Below, one piece after another: positions 14,332 to 19,883 of a DNA stretch of 19,883 nucleotides. The DNA is from Gammaproteobacteria bacterium (GTDB lineage Bacteria > Pseudomonadota > Gammaproteobacteria > Competibacterales > Competibacteraceae): assembly GCA_003562535.1 (NCBI GenBank), contig PWUP01000153.1, positions 1-19,883 of the forward strand, read 5' to 3'. The translations under genes and the position numbers were made by a program. Positions within the stretch are counted from its first letter, which is position 1. Each line of letters starts with the position of its first letter. A model generated the notes under the pieces. The model was not told the origin of the DNA and did not search any database. It was given only the letters and a program-made list of their open reading frames with translations.

Positions 14332-14340
14332 ATGTCCTAA
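14332..14340 (+). promoter_or_regulatory. Two-codon start-stop ORF (ATG TCC TAA) ahead of purA
   Basis: The sequence reads AGGAG (14323-14327), TTAA, then ATG TCC TAA, then TT and the purA ATG at 14343. The best Shine-Dalgarno is 4 bases from the mini-ORF ATG but 15 bases from the purA ATG, which is outside the usual range. Ribosomes may initiate on the mini-ORF, or terminate at the hisZ TAA (14329-14331), and reinitiate at purA. Confidence 0.4.
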
Positions 14341-14342
14341 TT

Positions 14343-15635
14343 ATGGTAAAAACTATCGTTGTCATCGGTACCCAGTGGGGTGATGAAGGTAAGGGCAAGA
14401 TTGTTGATTTATTAACGAATAAAGCCGCCGCAGTGGTGCGTTTCCAAGGCGGGCATAACGCCGGTCATACCCTCGTTCTTGATGGCCAGAAAACTGTATT
14501 ACACTTGATTCCCTCGGGTATCTTGCATTCTGGTGTGCGCTGTTTGATTGGCAATGGTGTGGTGTTGTCCATGCCCGCGCTGCTTAAAGAAATTGATGCC
14601 TTAGAGCACACGGGCATCGCCGTATCCGAGCAACTCGGTATCAGCCCCGCCTGTCCGTTGATTTTACCCTCGCATATTGCCCTCGATGCGGCTCGCGAAC
14701 AGGCTCGTGGTGATCGAGCCATTGGCACCACAGGGCGCGGTATTGGCCCGGCTTATGAAGACAAAATTGCCCGACGAGCCGTGCGTTTTGGTGATTTGCG
14801 CGCTGCTCAATCATTGGCCGATAAGCTGCGCGAGTTGATGGATTACCATAACTTTTTGCTGCAACATTATTACCATGCGGCTCCGATTGATTTTCAACAC
14901 ACCTTCGATACGACGTTGGCCGAAGCCGAACGCCTATTGCCTCTGTTGACCGATGTGGCTAGAGAACTCACCGAGTACCGTCAGCGCGGCGCCAACCTGC
15001 TGTTCGAAGGTGCTCAAGGGATGATGCTGGATATTGATCACGGCACCTATCCCTTTGTGACCTCATCGAATACCACCGCCAGTGGTGCAGCCAGCGGTAC
15101 GGGGCTTGGTCCTCATGCCTTGGATTATATTCTTGGAATTACCAAAGCCTATACCACTCGGGTCGGTGGTGGCCCCTTCCCAACCGAACTCTATGATGCA
15201 ACGGGCGAACATTTACGGACGCGAGGCCAAGAATTTGGAGCGACCACGGGCCGTCCGCGGCGCTGCGGTTGGCTGGATATGGTGGCGCTGCGCCGCTCTA
15301 TTTTAAATAATAGTGTCAGTGGATTAGCCATTACCAAGCTGGATGTGCTTGACGGCTTAGACCAGCTCAAACTCTGCGTGGCCTATCGCTGTGGTGGCCA
15401 AACGCTGGAGACCTATCCCGTCGGTGCGGAAGCCTTAGCGAATTGCCAACCAGTGTACGAGACCCTGCCCGGCTGGCAAGACTCCACAATAGGCTTACGC
15501 CGCTACCAAGATTTGCCCGAAAATGCCCAGGGGTACTTGCAACGGCTGAGTGAGTTAGCCGGAGCGCCTTTGGCGCTGATTTCCACCAGTCCGGATCGCC
15601 GTGACACCATTCAGCTTACTGACCTCTTTGGTTAA
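14343..15635 (+). CDS. purA: Adenylosuccinate synthetase
   Basis: PurA joins IMP and aspartate using GTP to make adenylosuccinate, the first committed step to AMP. The 430-residue protein carries the phosphate loop GTQWGDEGKGK with the catalytic D14, GGHNAGHT with H42, the TTGRGIGPAYEDK loop at about 130-142, and the FEGAQG and GVGGGPFPTEL-like (TRVGGGPFPTEL) segments. The start at MVKTIVVIGTQWGDEG matches the family, but the nearest Shine-Dalgarno is 15 bases away with a start-stop ORF between. An in-frame GTG at 14295 would add 16 residues overlapping the hisZ end and looks unlikely. No intrinsic terminator follows; an SDR gene begins 17 bases downstream. Confidence 0.97.
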   Translation: MVKTIVVIGTQWGDEGKGKIVDLLTNKAAAVVRFQGGHNAGHTLVLDGQKTVLHLIPSGILHSGVRCLIGNGVVLSMPALLKEIDALEHTGIAVSEQLGISPACPLILPSHIALDAAREQARGDRAIGTTGRGIGPAYEDKIARRAVRFGDLRAAQSLADKLRELMDYHNFLLQHYYHAAPIDFQHTFDTTLAEAERLLPLLTDVARELTEYRQRGANLLFEGAQGMMLDIDHGTYPFVTSSNTTASGAASGTGLGPHALDYILGITKAYTTRVGGGPFPTELYDATGEHLRTRGQEFGATTGRPRRCGWLDMVALRRSILNNSVSGLAITKLDVLDGLDQLKLCVAYRCGGQTLETYPVGAEALANCQPVYETLPGWQDSTIGLRRYQDLPENAQGYLQRLSELAGAPLALISTSPDRRDTIQLTDLFG

Positions 15636-15652
15636 CTTTAGCGCCCAGCCTG

Positions 15653-16483
15653 ATGCCCCCTCAAACCATTTTAATCACCGGCTGTTCCTCGGGTATCGGT
15701 GAGCACGCCGCCCATGCTTTACAAGCGCGTGGGCACACCGTATTTGCCAGTGCGCGCCAAGCGGCCGATGTGGCGCGCTTACAGGCGTCAGGACTGACTG
15801 CCGTACAATTGGACATGGACGATTCGGCCTCGATCAACCGCGCTGTGGACACAGTACTGGAACACAGTCATGGGCGTTTAGATGCGCTGTTCAATAACGC
15901 CGGTTATGGACTGACGGGTGCGGTGGAAGACATCAGCCGTCAAGCGCTGCGTGAGCAGTTTGAAACCAATGTGCTGGGAGCGCATGAATTGACGTGCCGA
16001 GTCCTGCCCGTAATGCGCGACCAAGGCTATGGGCGCATCATCCAATGCAGCTCAGTGTTGGGGTTTGTGGTGATGCCCTTTCGTGGCGCGTACTGTGCCA
16101 GTAAATTTGCCCTAGAAGCCCTGAGCGATGCGTTGCGGCAAGAGTTGCGCGGTAGCGGCATTCAGGTGTCCATTATTGAACCTGGGCCGATTCTCACCCA
16201 GTTTCGCGCCAATTCATTGCGCGCTTTCCGCCAAGCCATCGATATAGAGCGTAGCCCCCATCAGCACCGCTATCGTGAAACCCTACAGCGCCTAGACACT
16301 CCCGGCCCGGCGGTGCCGTTTACGCTACAGCCCGAGGCGGTGACCCGTAAACTGATCCATGCTTTGGAAAGTCCACGACCCAAGGCGCGTTATTATGTCA
16401 CTGTCCCAACCTATTTATTCGCCGGCTTGCGGCGCATTCTACCCAGTCGGTGGTTGGATCGTCTGGTCACGCACCGATCCTGA
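15653..16483 (+). CDS. Classical short-chain dehydrogenase/reductase (SDR)
   Basis: This is a NAD(P)-dependent oxidoreductase of the classical SDR family with a Rossmann fold. The cofactor-binding motif TGCSSGIG is at 9-16, NNAG at 81-84, and the catalytic triad is S134, Y147 and K151 (YCASK), with the normal 13-residue S-Y spacing. SARQ after strand 2 (33-36) suggests an arginine that could favour NADP. The 276-residue length and the hydrophobic-basic C-terminus (TYLFAGLRRILPSRW) resemble YbbO/retinol-dehydrogenase-like SDRs that act on lipophilic substrates or touch the membrane. The substrate cannot be told. It starts 17 bases after purA with no evident ribosome-binding site. A 227-base gap with regulatory sites separates it from the permease. 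Confidence 0.9.
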   Translation: MPPQTILITGCSSGIGEHAAHALQARGHTVFASARQAADVARLQASGLTAVQLDMDDSASINRAVDTVLEHSHGRLDALFNNAGYGLTGAVEDISRQALREQFETNVLGAHELTCRVLPVMRDQGYGRIIQCSSVLGFVVMPFRGAYCASKFALEALSDALRQELRGSGIQVSIIEPGPILTQFRANSLRAFRQAIDIERSPHQHRYRETLQRLDTPGPAVPFTLQPEAVTRKLIHALESPRPKARYYVTVPTYLFAGLRRILPSRWLDRLVTHRS

Positions 16484-16500
16484 GCTTGGGAGGGCTGATG

Positions 16501-16517
16501 TGCGCTATAACAGTGCA
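16501..16517. promoter_or_regulatory. NtrC-like enhancer dyad upstream of the purine permease
   Basis: TGCGCTATAACAGTGCA matches the NtrC-type dyad TGCACY-N5-RGTGCA at every specified position except one (G for A at position 4). Its centre is about 160 bases upstream of the start expected from the sigma-54 promoter at 16646, a normal distance for an enhancer. NtrC sites typically occur in pairs; I see no convincing second copy. Confidence 0.45.
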
Positions 16518-16569
16518 TCATGCGGGCTTAATGGTTGCCAGACTCATACGGATACCGTAACCGTTCACT

Positions 16570-16604
16570 CCCCCTCCCAGTGGGAGGGGGTTGGGGGGAG
16601 GGGT
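16570..16604. repeat. GC-rich palindromic repeat, copy 2
   Basis: CCCCCTCCCA (16570-16579) and TGGGAGGGGG (16581-16590) form a near-perfect palindrome, followed by TTGGGGGGAGGGG. Similar G/C-rich intergenic palindromes are widely dispersed in many bacterial genomes. It lies between the NtrC-like site and the sigma-54 promoter. The copy at 330-376 is the degenerate, oppositely oriented relative. Confidence 0.6.
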
Positions 16605-16645
16605 CTGAACACATACCCCGGCGCTGTTGCCCGATTGACTGCTGT

Positions 16646-16661
16646 TGGCACATTTGCTGCT
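16646..16661 (+). promoter_or_regulatory. Candidate sigma-54 promoter for the NCS2 permease
   Basis: TGGCACATTTGCTGCT matches the sigma-54 consensus TGGCACR-N4-TTGCW with one mismatch (C for the first T of TTGC). The diagnostic GG (16647-16648) and GC (16659-16660) are exactly 10 bases apart. Transcription would begin near 16671, leaving a leader of about 40 bases before the ATG at 16711, which has GAGG five bases upstream. No good sigma-70 promoter is visible in the same stretch: TTGACT at 16635-16640 lacks a matching -10. Confidence 0.6.
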
Positions 16662-16710
16662 AAACCTCCGTTTTAATCTTCTCTTGCGCGAATAACCTAA
16701 CGAGGCTTTC

Positions 16711-17994
16711 ATGTTCCAGCTTGCTCAACACGGCACCACGGTACGCACTGAATTAGTGGCCGGGGTTACCACATTTTTAACCATGGCGTACATCATTTTC
16801 GTCAATCCTGAGATTCTCTCAGCGGCGGGAATGGATCGTGATGCCGTCTTTGTCGCCACTTGTATCGCTGCCATCATCGGCACATTGATTATGGGTCTGG
16901 TGGCCAATTACCCCATCGCCCTCGCCCCGGGTATGGGGCTGAATGCCTTTTTTGCCTTCACAGTGGTCTTAACCTATGGATTCACCTGGCAAGAAGCCTT
17001 GGGTGCGGTGTTCTGCTCTGGTGTATTGTTTGTTTTACTGAGTATTTTCAAAGTACGCGAAGCCATTATCAATGCGTTTCCCCGCGTGTTGAAAATGGCG
17101 ACTTCGGCGGGCATCGGGTTATTTTTGGGCATTATTGCTTTGAAAAACGCGGGGATTGTCGTCGCCCATCCCGCGACCTACATTACCTTGGGTAATCTGG
17201 TTCAATGGCCGATTATTTTGATGATCCTCGGTTTTGTGCTGATTGTGGTACTCAATCACCATAAAGTGATCGGCGGGACGGTGATTGGTATTTTAGCCGT
17301 CGCGCTGTTGGGTTTGCCGCTGGGTTTGACCGAATACACCGGCCTGGTGTCAATGCCGCCAGACGTCACTCCAACGCTATTGGCTTTGGATTTATCGCGA
17401 ATATTCGAGCTGACGTTTCTGATTGTGGTATTTACCCTGTTATTTGTCGATGTGTTTGACACTGCGGGTACCCTGATTGGGGTATCGCATCGGGCGCAAC
17501 TACTGGATGAACAGGATCGTCTGCCACGGATGAAACAAGCCTTGTTAGCCGACAGTTCCGCCACCGTGGCGGGCGCTTTAGTCGGGACTTCCAACACCAC
17601 CAGCTATATTGAAAGCGCCGCCGGTGCTTCTGTGGGTGGGCGTACTGGCCTGACCGCAGTGGTCACGGCGGCCTGTTTCGGGCTGGCCTTATTTATGGCA
17701 CCCTTAGCCGGGATGATCCCCGCTTATGCTACGGCGGCGGCTTTGCTGTACGTCGCCTGTGTGATGGCGCAGGGGCTGACTGAAATTGACTGGAACGACA
17801 CCACAGAATATGTTCCGGGTGTGGTTACGGCCATCGCCATGCCGCTGACTTTTTCCATTGCCGCTGGCATTGGTTTAGGCATGATCACCTACGTGTTGGT
17901 CAAGCTGTTCTCTGGCAAATTCAAGCAGGTCTCATGGCCAGTGATCGGTTTAGCGGTCGCATTTTGCGTATTTTTTGCAGTTGAAGGTCTTTAG
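16711..17994 (+). CDS. NCS2 family purine permease, AzgA-like
   Basis: This is a proton-coupled nucleobase transporter of the AzgA-like branch of NCS2 (the branch of E. coli PurP/AdeP and GhxP), expected to import adenine, guanine or hypoxanthine across the inner membrane. The 427-residue protein is strongly hydrophobic, consistent with the 14 membrane segments of the family. Signature stretches are FLTMAYIIFVNPEILSAAGM at about 23-42, NYPIALAPGMGLNAFFAF at about 66-83, FVDVFDTAGTLIGV at about 247-260, and GTSNTTSYIESAAGASVGGR at about 294-313. Adenine versus guanine/hypoxanthine preference cannot be assigned. The ATG has a good GAGG. A sigma-54 promoter and NtrC-like site upstream suggest induction under nitrogen limitation. 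The aminotransferase follows closely. Confidence 0.92.
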   Translation: MFQLAQHGTTVRTELVAGVTTFLTMAYIIFVNPEILSAAGMDRDAVFVATCIAAIIGTLIMGLVANYPIALAPGMGLNAFFAFTVVLTYGFTWQEALGAVFCSGVLFVLLSIFKVREAIINAFPRVLKMATSAGIGLFLGIIALKNAGIVVAHPATYITLGNLVQWPIILMILGFVLIVVLNHHKVIGGTVIGILAVALLGLPLGLTEYTGLVSMPPDVTPTLLALDLSRIFELTFLIVVFTLLFVDVFDTAGTLIGVSHRAQLLDEQDRLPRMKQALLADSSATVAGALVGTSNTTSYIESAAGASVGGRTGLTAVVTAACFGLALFMAPLAGMIPAYATAAALLYVACVMAQGLTEIDWNDTTEYVPGVVTAIAMPLTFSIAAGIGLGMITYVLVKLFSGKFKQVSWPVIGLAVAFCVFFAVEGL

Positions 17995-18014
17995 TTAATT
18001 TGAGTAACCCCCCA

Positions 18015-19346
18015 ATGAGTCAGTCCAGCACCTCGGTCGTTGCGGCCGGATTACCTAAAATTGCCTACGGACGTGGGCTGCGTGTTTACGATACTCAAGG
18101 TCGCGAATACCTCGATGCCTCTGGCGGACCGGCGGTATTTTGTTTGGGGCATGGACACCCCGAAGTGAATGCGGTCATCCAGCGGCAATTGGAGCACATT
18201 GCCCACGGCTATCGCTACACGTTTACCAGCGAGCCTTTGGAACAACTCACAACGTTGGTGCAACGCGGCTGTGGTGCGGATCTCACTCATATAGTGTTCG
18301 TCTCCGGCGGTTCCGAAGCAGTGGAATCGTGCCTGAAACTGGCGCTGCAATATCACAGTGCTCGGGGGGATATAACGCGGCGGCGGTTTATCGCCCGCCG
18401 CCGCTCTTGGCATGGTAATACCTTGGGGGCGTTATCCTTATCGGACTACCGCGAGCGACGGGAACCTTTTGAAGGCGCATTGCTGGATGTGATTCGCATC
18501 GGTGCAGTCAATGCGTACCGCCCCCCAACCGGAGTGACGGCTGACCAAGTCGCCGAGCACTGCGCCACTGAGCTGGAACAGGCCATTATGGATCATGGGC
18601 CGGAGACCATCGCCGCCTTTGTGTTTGAGCCAGTTGTGGGTTCGGCGGGCGGCGTAGTGCCTGCGCCACCTGGCTATGCCGCTCGGGTGCGGGACATTTG
18701 CAACCGTTATGGTGTGCTAATGGTGGCCGATGAAGTCATGAGCGGGGTTGGGCGCTGTGGTACCTGGCGGGCTTTAGCGCATGATGATGTGGTGCCCGAT
18801 ATCATGGCGGTGGCTAAAGGTCTAGCGGGCGGCTATATGCCACTCGGTGCGGCCATTTACAGCCAACGGGTTGCTGAACCGATTCACAGCGTTCACGGCG
18901 GTGCCTTAACCGGACACACCTTCACCGGGCATACGGCGGCCTGTGCGGCTGGGGTGGCCGTACAGCAGATTATCGAACGCGATGGCTTGCTGCCTCTGGT
19001 CACACAACGCGGCGAATGGCTGAAAGCTCAGTTACGCGACGTGTTTAGCGATGAACCTGCTGTCGGTGACGTTCGTGGGCGCGGTTATTTTATTGGTATT
19101 GAGCTGGTGGCTGATCCCGCAACCAAAACCCCTTTCCCCGCAGAGCAACGCCTATACCTCAAAATCCGTGATCAAGCCTTGGCTCAAGGTTTAATTTGTT
19201 ACCCCAACAGCGGCCATGTCGATGGTCGGTGTGGCGATACCGTCATCCTTGCGCCGCCTTATAACAGCACCACCGCAGAACTCACGGAAATCGTCGCTCG
19301 GTTCCAGGTCAGCGTCTCTGCGGCGTTGGCTCAGATTGAGCGTTGA
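18015..19346 (+). CDS. Class III PLP-dependent aminotransferase
   Basis: This is a fold-type I, class III (omega-) aminotransferase. It shows DASGGPAVFCLGHGHPEV near the start, the phosphate-binding GGSEAVE at about 98-104, the ring-stacking region SWHGNT at about 131-136, the pyridine-N aspartate D239 in VADEVMSGVGRCG, and the Schiff-base lysine K268 in AVAKGLAGGYMPLGA. The amino donor cannot be told; the class includes beta-alanine, taurine, ornithine/GABA and diamino acid enzymes. I use the ATG at 18015 (443 residues); an in-frame TTG at 18000 would add five residues and sit 5 bases after the permease stop, and neither has a strong ribosome-binding site. The 20-base gap suggests cotranscription with the permease, possibly under nitrogen control. 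Confidence 0.88.
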   Translation: MSQSSTSVVAAGLPKIAYGRGLRVYDTQGREYLDASGGPAVFCLGHGHPEVNAVIQRQLEHIAHGYRYTFTSEPLEQLTTLVQRGCGADLTHIVFVSGGSEAVESCLKLALQYHSARGDITRRRFIARRRSWHGNTLGALSLSDYRERREPFEGALLDVIRIGAVNAYRPPTGVTADQVAEHCATELEQAIMDHGPETIAAFVFEPVVGSAGGVVPAPPGYAARVRDICNRYGVLMVADEVMSGVGRCGTWRALAHDDVVPDIMAVAKGLAGGYMPLGAAIYSQRVAEPIHSVHGGALTGHTFTGHTAACAAGVAVQQIIERDGLLPLVTQRGEWLKAQLRDVFSDEPAVGDVRGRGYFIGIELVADPATKTPFPAEQRLYLKIRDQALAQGLICYPNSGHVDGRCGDTVILAPPYNSTTAELTEIVARFQVSVSAALAQIER

Positions 19347-19486
19347 CGATCAAGCGCTTCCGCCCAATAATCCAATGCATCAGTATCTGGGCAATCACTG
19401 CGCTCATAATCGCTGACATCAGATACCGCCAACACACCCGCTAACAGCACTGCCGATAATGACAGCGCGACCTCCCATAAATCAGT
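19331..19486 (-). pseudogene. Possible remnant reading frame with a hydrophobic segment
   Basis: Immediately after the TAG that ends the transposase fragment, the same minus-strand frame stays open for 51 codons to a TGA at 19331-19333. The peptide contains ALSLSAVLLAGVLAV, which could span a membrane, and then the acidic stretch SDYERSDCPDTDALDYW. No ATG opens it, and it overlaps the aminotransferase 3' end by 16 bases. It may be the tail of a gene cut by the insertion, part of the element, or chance. The 140 bases between the aminotransferase and the transposase hold nothing else I can identify. Confidence 0.2.
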
Positions 19487-19883
19487 CTAACCGTAACCAA
19501 TCGCCATTTTATCCCTGAGTGTTCTGGGCATAGGGACACCGCATGACGTACCGTTAGCGTCCAGATCAAATTGGGCGCGAAACCGCTTGCGGCTGCCAAA
19601 ACACAGGCGCACCACACCCGCCTCACGGTCCGCCTTCAGTTGTGCTAAACGATCACGCAGCATGGCGAGCCGACGTTGCTTGTGATGGCGTTTGTTGAGC
19701 AGACGCTTTTTGCGTTCTGCACACGCCTCACGGGCGATGTGATCGTTGAGGCGTTTGATGAACTTCTCGGCCTTGTTGATGCGTTCCTCAGCGGCGTTAA
19801 TCAATCCATCGCGGCGCTCTTTGATCGAGGCGATTTTGCCCTTGAGGTTGATGGCAATGGCATTAAACTGTCGCGCCGTGAGA
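19487..19883 (-). mobile_element. Truncated IS200/IS605 TnpB-related transposase
   Basis: The minus-strand frame is open from the window edge (19882) to a TAG at 19487-19489, so the gene enters from outside. The visible part starts LTARQFNAIAINLKGKIASI, continues with a highly basic helical/coiled-coil stretch (NKAEKFIKRLNDHI, then ERKKRLLNKRHHKQRRLAML), and reaches VVRLCFGSRKRFRAQFDLDANG, a signature of IS200/IS605-family TnpB-related accessory proteins. Family resemblance stops at that NG (about base 19550); the next 20 residues look unrelated and then the stop comes. The RuvC-like catalytic part and zinc finger expected further on are therefore missing, so this is a dead fragment. Whether a tnpA accompanies it cannot be seen here. 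Confidence 0.75.

Noticed and set aside
16359..16676. 105-codon plus-strand frame across the SDR end and the regulatory gap
   Set aside because: It overlaps the SDR in another frame and translates the GC-rich palindrome; the gap is better explained by regulatory sites.
16484..16710. Purine riboswitch in front of the permease
   Set aside because: I looked for a three-way junction leader between the expected transcription start (about 16671) and the ATG; about 40 bases is too short and no such structure is apparent.
1..19883. tRNA, rRNA, CRISPR arrays, toxin-antitoxin or anti-phage systems
   Set aside because: Reading the intergenic stretches on both strands showed no cloverleaf-like segments, regularly spaced repeats or defence-type genes; intergenic space is small and the genes are housekeeping.

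Overview
The window is a conserved chromosomal segment of a gammaproteobacterium. This rests on gene content and order: gcvR and bcp diverge from dapA-bamC, and mutL-miaA-hfq-hflX-hflK-hflC-DUF2065-hisZ-purA follows. The species cannot be named from the sequence. HisZ implies a short-form HisG elsewhere in the genome. MutL carries the endonuclease motifs, which suggests mismatch repair without MutH.

Layout. Positions 1-291 hold the 3' end of an unrecognised plus-strand gene. Positions 422-1102 (minus) encode a DJ-1/PfpI-family protein with its own promoter. A 318-base gap (1103-1420) holds that promoter, a possible 37-residue ORF and a hairpin. The minus-strand operon gcvR-bcp-phoH (3834 to 1421) is divergent from dapA across a 181-base intergenic region with candidate promoters for both directions. 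From 4016 to 19346 every gene is on the plus strand: dapA-bamC-mutL-miaA-hfq-hflX, then hflK-hflC behind a new promoter, then DUF2065-hisZ-purA, then an SDR oxidoreductase, an NCS2 purine permease and a class III aminotransferase. The right edge (19487-19883, minus) is a truncated IS200/IS605 TnpB-related ORF.

How the genes work together. Most are housekeeping: lysine and cell-wall precursor synthesis (dapA), outer-membrane assembly (bamC), mismatch repair (mutL), tRNA modification (miaA), riboregulation (hfq), ribosome rescue or recycling (hflX), control of the FtsH protease (hflK/hflC), histidine synthesis (hisZ) and AMP synthesis (purA). Tight spacing (4-base ATGA overlaps, a 1-base TAATG overlap, gaps of 3-4 bases) indicates translational coupling. 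The two usually separate clusters dapA-bamC and mutL-miaA-hfq are joined by only 4 bases here.

The most interesting signals are non-coding. Upstream of the purine permease lies a near-consensus sigma-54 promoter (GG-N10-GC) with an NtrC-like dyad about 160 bases before the expected start, pointing to nitrogen-limitation control of purine uptake and the following aminotransferase. A two-codon start-stop ORF occupies the Shine-Dalgarno-spaced position just before purA. Two hairpins sharing one motif lie between hflC and DUF2065, and two copies of a GC-rich palindromic repeat lie in opposite orientations. I found no tRNA, rRNA, CRISPR array or defence system, and nothing that amounts to a wholly new multi-gene system.
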